Positions 51,697 through 60,854 of a stretch of DNA of 64,000 bases are shown here, piece after piece. Source of the stretch: Syntrophomonadaceae bacterium (lineage in GTDB: Bacteria > Bacillota > Dethiobacteria > DTU022); contig SKMK01000024.1 in the NCBI GenBank assembly GCA_007121075.1, forward strand, positions 17,813 to 81,812. Direction: 5' to 3'. Under the pieces are notes generated by a model that had not been told where the DNA came from, searched no databases, and saw only the letters and a program-made list of their open reading frames with translations. A program made the translations under genes and the position numbers. How positions within the stretch are numbered: position 1 is the stretch's first letter; each line of letters opens with the position of its first letter.

Positions 51697-51922
51697 GATG
51701 AAAAGTATTGTCAGCCGATGTTCATATCCTTCCGGTTATTTTATTCTAACAGTGATGTGAAGGGCGATCAACTTTATAAAAAATTCAATTCACAATGCAA
51801 ATTTGAACCCGGGTCTGCTTTTGCATATGCCCGAACAGATTGAGTATAATAGGGTCAAGACGGAAAAGCAGGGCATCTTGTATTTTGATTAAGGGAAAAC
51901 ACTGTTGCTTAAGGAAGTGATT

Positions 51923-52687
51923 TTGATTAGCAGAGAAAAAATTGAAGAACTGGCTGAATTGATCAAAACCAGCCGGAACATAGTGGTTTTTACCGGGGCT
52001 GGTGTTAGTACAGAATCCGGTGTTCCTGATTTTCGCAGTCCGGGCGGGATATGGGACCGTTTTGATCCTAACGAGATGACTTTCCAGAAGTTTGTTTCTT
52101 CCGAAGAAAGCCGGCGGAAGTACTGGGATCTTTTCCGGACCACCTACAAAGAATTTCAAGGCATAGAACCAAATCAAGCCCACCTGGCCATCGCTGAACT
52201 GGAAAAAAGGGACAAACTTAGTGCCGTTGTTACCCAGAACGTGGAAGAACTGCACCAGAAAGCAGGGAACAGCCCCGGTAAAGTCCTGGAACTGCACGGA
52301 ACAATGTGGAAAATACGGTGTCTTGACTGTGAAACCGACTATCCCTGGGAAGAAGCTTACAAGCTTCTTGAGCAGGGGGAAATACCGGGCAACTGCCCGC
52401 AATGCGGGGGACTGTTTAAGCCGGCTACTATTGCTTTCGGACAGCAGCTGCCGGTGCGTACCCTTAAAGAAGCCCAGGCACGAAGCTGCAGCAGTGACCT
52501 GTTTATCAGCATCGGCTCTTCCCTGGTCGTTTACCCGGCGGCCTTGATGCCCCAGATGGCCAAGGAATCGGGCTCAGCTCTGGTAATTATAAACCGCGAA
52601 CCCACTCCGTTTGACGACATTGCCGACCTGGTCATCCATGCCCAGGCTGGGGAAACGATGAAGAAAACGGTTGAGCTGGCTGAGTGA
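51923..52687 (+). CDS. cobB: Sir2-type NAD-dependent protein deacylase
   Basis: Sir2 removes acyl groups from lysine with NAD. It has IVVFTGAGVSTESGVPDFRS (NAD loop), VVTQNVEELHQKAG and LELHGTMWKIRC (catalytic His in HG). The zinc cysteines are in CLDCETDYPWEE and CPQCGG, followed by ISIGSSLVVYPAA and HAQAGETMKKTVE. No long N-terminal extension exists. I start at a TTG at 51923 (five bases after AAGGAAG), which gives the family-like MISREKIEELAELIKTS. A TTG at 51905 and a GTG at 51917 are also in frame. Confidence 0.92.
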   Translation: MISREKIEELAELIKTSRNIVVFTGAGVSTESGVPDFRSPGGIWDRFDPNEMTFQKFVSSEESRRKYWDLFRTTYKEFQGIEPNQAHLAIAELEKRDKLSAVVTQNVEELHQKAGNSPGKVLELHGTMWKIRCLDCETDYPWEEAYKLLEQGEIPGNCPQCGGLFKPATIAFGQQLPVRTLKEAQARSCSSDLFISIGSSLVVYPAALMPQMAKESGSALVIINREPTPFDDIADLVIHAQAGETMKKTVELAE

Positions 52688-52805
52688 ACCGGTAACCGGT
52701 AGGCCTGGTCGGAGAAATTTTTCTGATACGATTTTCTTTTTTATAGTATAATGGGCATATTATTGTGATCACAGACTTAATACAAACTTAAGCCGGGAAG
52801 TGGCC

Positions 52806-54161
52806 ATGACCGATATCAAAGCAAATTTACAGCAAACCTTGACCGCAATCAACTGTTTAACGGTTTACCGCCGGGTCTTTGATGACAGCGTCCTTAAAGA
52901 GCTGAATGAGGTTTTGAGGTTTACCCTTGCCGATAGCCCGGAAGCGGTTAAAAAATGCTTTTCCTTTATCGGCAGTTTGTTGGACTTGTCCGGACAGGGT
53001 GGTTTGCAAGAGATCGATTTATACAAAAATCATCTCCTGGACTGCCTGATCAGCGATGAGAATGCCTTTAGCCTGGTCAGTGAGCACGAGAATCTTGATC
53101 AGATCAACGGACTTCTCATCAAGGCCGTAGCGAGCGATCTGGAATTGTTAAAAAAAGCATATGACCTGGATTTGCTGCAGTTAATGGGCTATTTAGAACA
53201 AAAATATGACCTGGCCGGCTTTATGCCCCGTTTTAACAATTTGAACGGCAATTCAATATCTCCTCCGGGTCACCCTCAATACTACTTTCAGAAAAAAGCC
53301 CTGCTTAAAGAAATCCTGGCTGCTTCCGGTGAATGGGCTGCTAATATTAGAAATTTACATGCTTATTACCGGGAAACAGGAAGCGGAATTTTTGGACGGT
53401 ACTGGGCCTTTAAATGGCAGGATGACGGCGTAAAGCGAGGGCTGGCTGGTGTACAAAACCCCGACCCGATCAGCCTGGATGACCTGGTTGGTTATGATGA
53501 CCAGAAAAAAGAGATCGTGCGCAACACCAGGCAGTTTGTGAACGGTCAAGGGGCCAACAATATCCTTCTGTATGGGGACCGGGGTACGGGCAAATCATCG
53601 ACTATAAAAAGCCTCGTCCACATCTTTGGCCCGGAAGGGTTGCGGGTGGTGGAGGTTTCCAAGCATGATTTGCTGAGCCTGCACCGGATCACCCGCGAAG
53701 TTGAGGGACGGACCCAGAAATTTATTTTCTTCATCGATGATCTTTCCTTCGAAGAAAGTGAAACCGAGTATAAAGATTTAAAAGCCTTGTTGGAGGGAAG
53801 CATCGAAAAACCGCCTCCTAACGTCCTGGTTTATGCCACTTCAAACCGGAGAAACCTGATCCGGGAATTTTTCAGCGACAGGGACCCGGACGAGATCGGC
53901 AGGCAGGATACTTACCAGGAGAAGCTTTCCATGGCTGATCGATTCGGTATCAAGCTGGTCTATTCCACCCCGGATCAGGAAGCTTACTTGAAGACCGTGA
54001 AAAATATGGCCAAAAAAAACGGCATTGATCTTGATGAAGTTAAGTTGAGCGACCTGGCCTTGAAATGGGCCCTCTGGCAGAACTCCCGCTCGGGCCGGAC
54101 TGCCAGGCAGTTTATTGATGATTTGAAGGGCAGGCTGGCCTTATCTAAGCCGCCTGAATGA
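52806..54161 (+). CDS. DUF815 family AAA-type ATP-binding protein
   Basis: The 451-residue protein has an N-terminal helical region. Its ATPase domain starts at about 220 with DLVGYDDQKKEIVRNTRQFV and has Walker A LLYGDRGTGKSSTIKSL, Walker B KFIFFIDDLSFEE and sensor 1 VLVYATSNRRNLIREFFSDR. DUF815 proteins are AAA ATPases of unknown role, found in many bacteria. The ATG at 52806 follows GGGAAG. The YhaO/YhaN-like pair follows at 73 bases and may be read with it. Confidence 0.9.
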   Translation: MTDIKANLQQTLTAINCLTVYRRVFDDSVLKELNEVLRFTLADSPEAVKKCFSFIGSLLDLSGQGGLQEIDLYKNHLLDCLISDENAFSLVSEHENLDQINGLLIKAVASDLELLKKAYDLDLLQLMGYLEQKYDLAGFMPRFNNLNGNSISPPGHPQYYFQKKALLKEILAASGEWAANIRNLHAYYRETGSGIFGRYWAFKWQDDGVKRGLAGVQNPDPISLDDLVGYDDQKKEIVRNTRQFVNGQGANNILLYGDRGTGKSSTIKSLVHIFGPEGLRVVEVSKHDLLSLHRITREVEGRTQKFIFFIDDLSFEESETEYKDLKALLEGSIEKPPPNVLVYATSNRRNLIREFFSDRDPDEIGRQDTYQEKLSMADRFGIKLVYSTPDQEAYLKTVKNMAKKNGIDLDEVKLSDLALKWALWQNSRSGRTARQFIDDLKGRLALSKPPE

Positions 54162-54234
54162 AACTTTCATATTAGCGAATATTAACCATATTTGCGAGCA
54201 TTATGCACAAATTAAGCCGGGGGGAGTTTTTAGT

Positions 54235-55359
54235 TTGTCTTTAAAATTGCTGCATACGGCTGATTTGCACCTGGGGATGACTTTTAGGAACCGTGATTAT
54301 CCCGAAGAAGTGCGAGAGCAGTTGAGCGAAGCCAGGTTTGATACCCTGGCCGGGCTGATGACACGGGCCAATAAAGAGCAGTGCCGGCTGATGATTGTTG
54401 CCGGGGATCTGTTTCACCGGTCTTACGTGGCCGCTTCCGTGATCAAAAGGGCGGTGGAAACCTTAAGCCGCTTCCAGGGCTGTGTGGCCATCTTACCCGG
54501 CAACCACGACTATTATGAACCGTACGGATCGTTATGGCCCGAGTTTAAAGAAAGAGCTCCGGAAGAACTGATCCTGCTGACAGAAAAGAAACCTTATCCC
54601 CTCCATGATTACGGAATTGAAGCCGTGCTTTACCCCGCCCCTTGCGATGCCAAGCATTCTCCAACCAACCGCCTGGACTGGATCAAAGAACTTATTGAAA
54701 AGCCGCAGGGGAAATGGCACATCGGTGTGGCCCACGGAGCAGTCAAGGGCATTTCACCGGACTTTGAAAGCCAGTACTACCCGATGGAAGAAGCAGAACT
54801 GGCCGCCCTCAACCTGGATCACATTTGCCTGGGGCATACCCACATTTCGCACCCTGATCAAGAAGAGGCCGACAGCAGGCCGTTTATATACGCCGGCACC
54901 CCGGAACCGGATGGTTTTGATTGCCGCCATCAAGGGCGAGCCTGGATCACGGAAGTTGAAGAATCGGGACACTCGCTGAGCCGCTTGATCGATACGGGCC
55001 GGTTTTGTTTCACAGAAGTACACGGGCAAATCCGGAACAGGGAAGATCTTGAAACCCTGCAGCGGGATCTGGCCAATTTTGCTAAAACCAAACATACCCT
55101 GGTTAAACTTAAGCTTTCCGGAACCCTGCCCGAAGAAGATTACAATGCTCGTTTTGCAGCCTATAACAGTTTGCGAGAAGAGCTTTTTTACCTGGAAGTA
55201 GACGATAGTGAACTGTCGGTAGAAATTACTCCCGCCGTAATCGCTGCTAACTATCCGGAGGGCTCCTTCCCCTACCGGCTCTTAAACCGGCTGGCTGAAA
55301 AGGATGATCCTGAGGCTCTGCAAACAGCTTACCGCCTGGTTGAAGAGGTGAGGCGATGA
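54235..55359 (+). CDS. YhaO/SbcD-like DNA repair exonuclease (metallophosphoesterase)
   Basis: The 374-residue protein has LLHTADLHLGMTF (first Asp-His metal box), RLMIVAGDLFHRSYVAAS, CVAILPGNHDYYEP and the late LDHICLGHTHISH. These are the Mre11/SbcD two-manganese nuclease motifs. The C-terminal capping domain (about 250-374) is present. It should cut DNA with the ATPase partner encoded next (stop and start overlap in ATGA), most like B. subtilis YhaO. The start is a TTG at 54235 behind GGGGGAG. Confidence 0.9.
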   Translation: MSLKLLHTADLHLGMTFRNRDYPEEVREQLSEARFDTLAGLMTRANKEQCRLMIVAGDLFHRSYVAASVIKRAVETLSRFQGCVAILPGNHDYYEPYGSLWPEFKERAPEELILLTEKKPYPLHDYGIEAVLYPAPCDAKHSPTNRLDWIKELIEKPQGKWHIGVAHGAVKGISPDFESQYYPMEEAELAALNLDHICLGHTHISHPDQEEADSRPFIYAGTPEPDGFDCRHQGRAWITEVEESGHSLSRLIDTGRFCFTEVHGQIRNREDLETLQRDLANFAKTKHTLVKLKLSGTLPEEDYNARFAAYNSLREELFYLEVDDSELSVEITPAVIAANYPEGSFPYRLLNRLAEKDDPEALQTAYRLVEEVRR

Positions 55360-57779
55360 TTATCAGGAAGGTTCGCCTGGCGCCTTTCGGGGTGGTGGCC
55401 GATAAAACTTACACGTTTGATCGGGGCCTCAATGTTATGCTCGGCCCCAATGAAGCCGGGAAAAGCACCCTTATAAACGCTATCTATGCCGTTTTGTTCA
55501 TTCCCGCTCATGTCAGGAGATCAAGCGAGGATTGGAAGGGTTTTCTGCAGAACTGCCTTCCCTATCCGTCCGGGGACACGGCCAGGGTGGAAATTGAGTT
55601 TGAAACATCCTCCGGTGAAATATTTTCCTATAGTTGTGCCTGGGGAGGGTCTAAAGAAGAGAAGATGGCCCTGCCCGGCGGCAGTGAAATAAATGATCCT
55701 GAAAAAGCCAGAAAGCGGCTGCAGGATCAGCTTCGTTTTGGTGCAGGGACCTATAAAGGGGTCCTTTTTGCCAGGCAGGAAGAGATGAACTGGACCTTTG
55801 AAAGGCTGAAAGAAAACCGGGAAGCCCTGGCTACCGTATCCGATTTGCTCCGTTCAGCTCTGTATGAATCAGGAGGCGTTTCCCTGGAGGAGCTTGAAAC
55901 AAAAATTAACCGGGAATACGACCGCCTTTTGCAAAACTGGGATCCGGATTTGGACGGCCCCCGGGACGGGCGCGACATAAACAACCCCCACAAAAAGAAT
56001 GTTGGGGCCATCCTGTCCACTTATTACAGGCGGGAAGGGTTACGCCGCAGACTGAAGGACACACAGGCTCTTGAAGACAAGATTAGCGCCCTCAATAAAG
56101 AGCTGAGCGAAAAGAAACAAGAGCTGGATACAGTTTCGGGCCGGCTGAAAGTAATGGAAGCCCTCGAAGATGATGCCCGGCAGAGGAGCAGCCTGGAACC
56201 AAAACTTGACTCGGTCCGGGAAAAAGAAGCAGGCCTCAAAGGTTTAATTTCTGAATGGCCCCGGGCCGAAGAAAGGTTTGAAGGGCTGGAAAGAGAAATT
56301 GGAGAGGCCAATCGCCGGTTGGAAGCTTTGCAGGAAGAGCTTAAAGCAGCGGAAGGAATTATCGAAACCCGCAGGAAGAGGGAATTACTCCAGCAGGCCG
56401 CGCCCCTACAGGAAGAAATTAATAGCAACGAAGCGGAACGGCAAAAATTGCCTCCTGCCGGTAAAGATGAACTGAAATTCCTGGAACAGAAATACCGCGA
56501 GAGGGAGCGGTTAAAAGAGCTGGCCGAAGCGATGAAAATAAAAGCATATTTCCAGGCCAAACGCTCCCTTGAACTGACTGTAACTTCGGGTTTAGAAGAG
56601 GGCCGGAAAATTGAAGTGGACGGGGAATTATTCCTGGAAGGGGCCGGGAGGCTGATCCTGGAGGGTGAAGATTGGGCTCTCAATATCCAGGCCGGTGATG
56701 AGGATGTGGAAGAGCTGATCACTCAGGCCGAAAAGGCCGGGAGAGATTTTAATGACAGGCTTAAGGAATTGTCCCTGGACGGTTTGGAACAGGCCCGGGA
56801 AATTGCTTCCCGGCGGGAAGAACTGGAGAAAAAAATTGAAGCAAGCCGCATCAAGCTGGAAAGCTATCTGGGGCAGTTTACCCTGGAAGAACTGAAGAAG
56901 GCAGTTGAAGAAGCAGGCCCCGACATAAATACCCGTGATCCGGAACAGATTAAAGCCGATATCGAGGATTTAAGGTTTTCCCTGAATTCTTCTAATTACA
57001 AGCTTGAACAGGAAAAAGAGAAACTACAGCAGTGGCAGGAGAAATACGGCAGCCATGATCAGGCTCTGGATGAGCTGGCTTCTTTGCGGCAGCAGGTGGG
57101 GGAAATAAAGCTAAAACTCGAGGGATTGGCACCTTTACCTGAAGAATTTGAAAGTGCCGACCAGTTTATCGATTCATTAAAGAGAATGCGCAGCCAAAAC
57201 CAGGAAATAAAGGACCGGATTTTTGATTTGAAGGCAGATCTGGCAGAACTGCAAAACCGTATGCCCGAGGAATCAACCGAAGAGCTCCAGGCCAGCTTTG
57301 AGCTGGCCGATGAACAATTGGAAAAGTTTAAGCGCCAGGGGCGGGCGATCTTACAGGTCTGGGAGGAATTTTATGCCCTGAAAGCAGAACTCGATGAAGA
57401 TACTTATGCGCCCCTGAAAGAGGCATTTGCCAGGTACCTGGACCTGGCCACAAATAGCTGCTATAACCTTGCCGAACTGGAAGGGGCTTTGCCGGAAAGC
57501 ATTACCACGGAAAGGGGTAAAACCTTGCCAGTAAACCTGCTGTCAGCCGGGACGGCCAGCGGTGCGGCTCTTGCCCTGAGGCTGGCTATGGCTGAATACC
57601 TTCTCCAGGGAGCCGGGGGCTTTATGATCATGGACGATCCCCTGGTTAACCTGGACCCGGAAAGAAAGCAGTCGGCCGCCAGGGCGGTGCAGGATTTTGC
57701 CCGGGATAAACAGGCCCTGATTGCAACCTGTGATCCACGGACAGCGGAACTTTTCGGGGGCCAAATTGTTCGGGTTTAA
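55356..57779 (+). CDS. YhaN/SbcC-like AAA ATPase (SMC-type)
   Basis: The 807-residue partner of the nuclease has Walker A in LNVMLGPNEAGKSTLINAIY (about 27-46) and long coiled-coils (about 195-350 and 420-680). The C-terminal half has LSAGTASGAALALRLAMAEY (signature; usual form LSGGQ) and FMIMDDPLVNLDPERK (Walker B), then LIATCDPRTAELFG. No CxxC zinc hook was found between the coils, so dimerisation must differ from classical SbcC/Rad50; that agrees with YhaN. The ATGA overlap with the nuclease gene shows coupled translation. Confidence 0.9.
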   Translation: MIIRKVRLAPFGVVADKTYTFDRGLNVMLGPNEAGKSTLINAIYAVLFIPAHVRRSSEDWKGFLQNCLPYPSGDTARVEIEFETSSGEIFSYSCAWGGSKEEKMALPGGSEINDPEKARKRLQDQLRFGAGTYKGVLFARQEEMNWTFERLKENREALATVSDLLRSALYESGGVSLEELETKINREYDRLLQNWDPDLDGPRDGRDINNPHKKNVGAILSTYYRREGLRRRLKDTQALEDKISALNKELSEKKQELDTVSGRLKVMEALEDDARQRSSLEPKLDSVREKEAGLKGLISEWPRAEERFEGLEREIGEANRRLEALQEELKAAEGIIETRRKRELLQQAAPLQEEINSNEAERQKLPPAGKDELKFLEQKYRERERLKELAEAMKIKAYFQAKRSLELTVTSGLEEGRKIEVDGELFLEGAGRLILEGEDWALNIQAGDEDVEELITQAEKAGRDFNDRLKELSLDGLEQAREIASRREELEKKIEASRIKLESYLGQFTLEELKKAVEEAGPDINTRDPEQIKADIEDLRFSLNSSNYKLEQEKEKLQQWQEKYGSHDQALDELASLRQQVGEIKLKLEGLAPLPEEFESADQFIDSLKRMRSQNQEIKDRIFDLKADLAELQNRMPEESTEELQASFELADEQLEKFKRQGRAILQVWEEFYALKAELDEDTYAPLKEAFARYLDLATNSCYNLAELEGALPESITTERGKTLPVNLLSAGTASGAALALRLAMAEYLLQGAGGFMIMDDPLVNLDPERKQSAARAVQDFARDKQALIATCDPRTAELFGGQIVRV

Positions 57780-57906
57780 AGGCAGCGGCCGGTTTTGCCT
57801 TCTAATAAGTAAAACAAGGATTTACGATAAGATTGTTTTTTCAAGCTTATACAGAAAGACCGTGTAATCTAAAGCAGGAGATTTTTATATTTTAGCGAAT
57901 TAATTG

Positions 57907-57941
57907 TTCACAATATAAATATCATATTCACATTGTGAATA
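57907..57941 (+). promoter_or_regulatory. Palindromic operator upstream of the IclR-racemase operon
   Basis: TATTCACA-T-TGTGAATA (57925-57941) is a perfect 17-bp palindrome. A half-site TTCACAAT (57907-57914) matches ATTGTGAA in the same array. It sits 52 bases before the ATG at 57993 of an IclR-family gene, so autoregulation by IclR is likely. Confidence 0.6.
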
Positions 57942-57992
57942 GATTTTTGGATGTGCTGTTACTGGAAAAAATAAAAACCACCAGGTGGGAAA

Positions 57993-59651
57993 ATGCCCAA
58001 GAATAAAAAGCCGATTGTTATTTCTTCGGTAGGTAAAGCTTTAAAAATTTTAGATGTATTTATTGAAGAACAACGCAATCTTGGAGCTAAAGAAATCAGT
58101 GACCGTTTAAACATAAACTTTTCTACCACCCACCATCTTCTTAAGACTTTATGTTTAAGTGGTTATTTGAAACAGGATGAAATAACAAAGAAATATGGTT
58201 TAGGGATAAAATCGCTGCAGCTTGGACTGGCCAGCCAGGGCTTTTTCCAGCAGATCGTGGATCTAGCTAAGCCTATAATGAAAAATTTGGTTTCCAGGGT
58301 TAATGAAGATGTAAACCTGGCTTTTGTAGAGGGAAATGAGATTATATATATAGCTAAAGAGTCCAGTTCTCATGCCATGCGGACTTTTACCCGTCTTGGA
58401 GGGAAAGCTCCTCTATATTGTACCGGTGTTGGAAAAGTATTCCTTGCTTACAGGAATAATGAAGAGGTTAAGAAGTATGTTGAAGAAAAAGCTTTGGAAA
58501 AGAAAACAGCAAACACAATTACCAGCCTTGATGTGTTGCAGGCTGAACTGAGCAGTATTCGGAAAAATGGTTATGCCCTGGATAGGGAGGAGATGGAAGA
58601 AGGCATCGGTTGTATTGCTGTCCCCGTTAAAAATTATGAAGGAGAAGTAAAGGTGGCCCTGAGCGTTTCAGGCCTTTATTCAAGGATTGTTGAGAATAAA
58701 GATTATTTAAGGGGAGAACTTGTATCATCAGCTCATTTATTATCTGAAGAGTTGGGAAGGAATGCCTTTACAGGGATGCAGTCAATAAGCAACGGGGCAG
58801 AAAAAGATGTTGAAAAGCCGCCGATTGGAATTTTTGATTCCGGGATGGGTGGATTTTCAGTCTTAAAACCCATGCTTTCAAGGTTGCCCCAGGAACCGAT
58901 TTTGTATTTTGGTGATACAGGTCGAAGGCCGTATGGCCCTAAACCCTTAAGTGAAATAAAAGACTATGTTTTAGATGTTTGCAATTTTCTTATTAACAAA
59001 AAAACTAAGTTAATCATTATTGCATGCTATACAGCAAGTGTTGCCGGAGAAGAGAAGGCAAAAGAGGTTTTTCCTGAGATACCGATTGTCGGCATGGTGG
59101 GAGCGGGTATTGATAGTGTTTTAAGAAAAACAAAGATCAAGAAAATAGCTGTTTTAGGTACCAAATGTACTATTGATAGCGGCGTATTTCAGGAACGTTT
59201 TTTGAAAGCGGACAGTTCATTAAAGGTTTATCCTGTTGCTACTGAGGAATTATTGCGGATGGCGGAACTGGGAGGGGAAGGTGCCGGGTTTTCAAAGGAA
59301 GAGATGATAAAACTGGCTTCTGAAGCGCTTAATCCGGTGATATCTGAAGGTGTTGATGCTGTTCTTTTAGCTTGCACCGATTTTCCGTGCATTTTTCATG
59401 TTATTGATGAGGTTGTGGGAGGAAGAGCTCAAATTATCGATCCAACGCCCGAAGTAGCGACTCAGGTTGAAGAAATAATAAACGAAAAAAAGATGATAAA
59501 TGATGATGGTGCCCCGGTTGAACTTGAATTCTTCATATCAGGCGATGATATTTACGAATTTAATTCTTTTGGCAAAGAGTTTTTAGGGATAGACGTATCA
59601 GCAAAAATTGCTGACCTTGAGGGCAAATATCTAAAAAGGGGTGGACAGTGA
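57993..59651 (+). CDS. IclR-family regulator fused to a glutamate-racemase-like domain
   Basis: Residues about 8-70 form an IclR winged helix (ALKILDVFIEEQRNLGAKEI and the recognition helix NINFSTTHHLLKTLCLSG). Residues about 75-250 are the IclR effector domain (TRLGGKAPLYCTGVGKVFLA). From about 275 a MurI-like domain begins: GIFDSGMGGFSVLKPML (Asp282). It has the first catalytic Cys345 in IIACYTASVAG (usually ACNTA) and the second Cys461 in LLACTDFPCI, where the usual His is Asp463. The racemase part is thus altered and could bind an amino acid such as a hydroxyglutamate as a sensor, or still act on it. At 552 residues, it is the first gene of a tight operon. I know of no standard family with this fusion. 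Confidence 0.88.
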   Translation: MPKNKKPIVISSVGKALKILDVFIEEQRNLGAKEISDRLNINFSTTHHLLKTLCLSGYLKQDEITKKYGLGIKSLQLGLASQGFFQQIVDLAKPIMKNLVSRVNEDVNLAFVEGNEIIYIAKESSSHAMRTFTRLGGKAPLYCTGVGKVFLAYRNNEEVKKYVEEKALEKKTANTITSLDVLQAELSSIRKNGYALDREEMEEGIGCIAVPVKNYEGEVKVALSVSGLYSRIVENKDYLRGELVSSAHLLSEELGRNAFTGMQSISNGAEKDVEKPPIGIFDSGMGGFSVLKPMLSRLPQEPILYFGDTGRRPYGPKPLSEIKDYVLDVCNFLINKKTKLIIIACYTASVAGEEKAKEVFPEIPIVGMVGAGIDSVLRKTKIKKIAVLGTKCTIDSGVFQERFLKADSSLKVYPVATEELLRMAELGGEGAGFSKEEMIKLASEALNPVISEGVDAVLLACTDFPCIFHVIDEVVGGRAQIIDPTPEVATQVEEIINEKKMINDDGAPVELEFFISGDDIYEFNSFGKEFLGIDVSAKIADLEGKYLKRGGQ

Positions 59652-60820
59652 TAAAAAAAAGAGTAGCTGACAGGATGGATCGGATACCCTTTTCAGGGAT
59701 CAGGAAGGTTTTTGAAAAGGTTAATGAATTGGAAAAAGAAGGCAAGGATATAATAAATTTATGCATTGGGCGGCCTGATTTTGATACACCTCAGCATATC
59801 AAAGATCAAACTAAAGAGGCTTTAGATAATGGCCTGGTTCATTACACTTCAAATTACGGCCTGGAAGAACTGCGCAATGCTTTAAGTAAAAAACTAAAAA
59901 AAGAAAACAACCTTGATTTTGAACCTTCCCAGATAATTGCCACTGTAGGAGCTAATGATGCTGTTTTTTTGGCTATGATGGCCACCCTGAATCCGGGTGA
60001 TGAAGTGATAATTCCCAACCCCACCTGGCCTCACTACGAATCATGCGCAGAAATGGCAGGCGCTGTGCCGGTTGAAGTGCCCCTTAAAGAAAAAAATGGA
60101 TTTGTTTTGGCAGCCGAAGATTTGGAGAAGGTAATTACCGGACGCACGAAGCTCCTTGTTTTAAACACTCCCGGTAATCCGACCGGTGGAGTGTATGGAG
60201 AAAGCGAACTGGCTGAAATGGCCAGAGTTGCCCAAAAGCACGATCTAATGGTTTTAAGTGATGAAATATATGAGTACTTAACTTATGATACGGCAAAGCA
60301 TGTCAGTATTGCTGCTCTTCCGGGAATGAAGGAGAGATCGATAATCGTAAATGGTTTTTCCAAAGCTTACTCTATGACCGGGTGGCGCCTTGGATATGTG
60401 GCTGCTCCTTCTGACCTAATTTCAGCCATGATCAGGCTTCATCAGTATACGGTTACCTGTGCAACAGCATTCGTGCAAGCAGGTGGAGTAAGCGCCCTTA
60501 CCTCATCTCAGGAATGTGTAAGCAGTATGAAATCTGAGTTTGATAAAAGGAGAAAGATGGTAGTATCCCGCCTGCAAAGTATTGAGGGTATTAATTGCCA
60601 GAACCCCAGGGGTGCTTTTTATGCTTTTCCAAATATTAAGGAGTTGGGAATTACGTCAGATGAAGCGGCCTATCACTTTATAAACCATGGTGTAGCAATG
60701 GTTCCAGGGTCTACATTTGGTACATATGGGGAAGGGTTCCTAAGGATTTCTTACGCTAGTTCATATAAAATCCTGGAAAAAGCAATGAACCGGATTGAAG
60801 ATGCAGTCAAAGCTTTTTAA
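59648..60820 (+). CDS. Class I PLP-dependent aminotransferase (aspartate aminotransferase-like)
   Basis: The 390-residue aminotransferase has LCIGRPDFDTPQHIKDQTKE, HYTSNYGLEELRNALSKKLK, NPTWPHYESCAEMAGAVPVE, LVLNTPGNPTGGVYGESELA and the PLP-lysine segment VNGFSKAYSMTGWRLGY. It ends FGTYGEGFLRISYASS. It resembles bacterial broad-range aspartate and aromatic aminotransferases. In its operon it could transaminate a hydroxyglutamate to 4-hydroxy-2-oxoglutarate. The GTG start at 59648 overlaps the preceding stop by four bases (GTGA). Confidence 0.92.
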   Translation: MIKKRVADRMDRIPFSGIRKVFEKVNELEKEGKDIINLCIGRPDFDTPQHIKDQTKEALDNGLVHYTSNYGLEELRNALSKKLKKENNLDFEPSQIIATVGANDAVFLAMMATLNPGDEVIIPNPTWPHYESCAEMAGAVPVEVPLKEKNGFVLAAEDLEKVITGRTKLLVLNTPGNPTGGVYGESELAEMARVAQKHDLMVLSDEIYEYLTYDTAKHVSIAALPGMKERSIIVNGFSKAYSMTGWRLGYVAAPSDLISAMIRLHQYTVTCATAFVQAGGVSALTSSQECVSSMKSEFDKRRKMVVSRLQSIEGINCQNPRGAFYAFPNIKELGITSDEAAYHFINHGVAMVPGSTFGTYGEGFLRISYASSYKILEKAMNRIEDAVKAF

Positions 60821-60854
60821 TAATTAATATTACTAACAACCGGAGGGATCGTTA

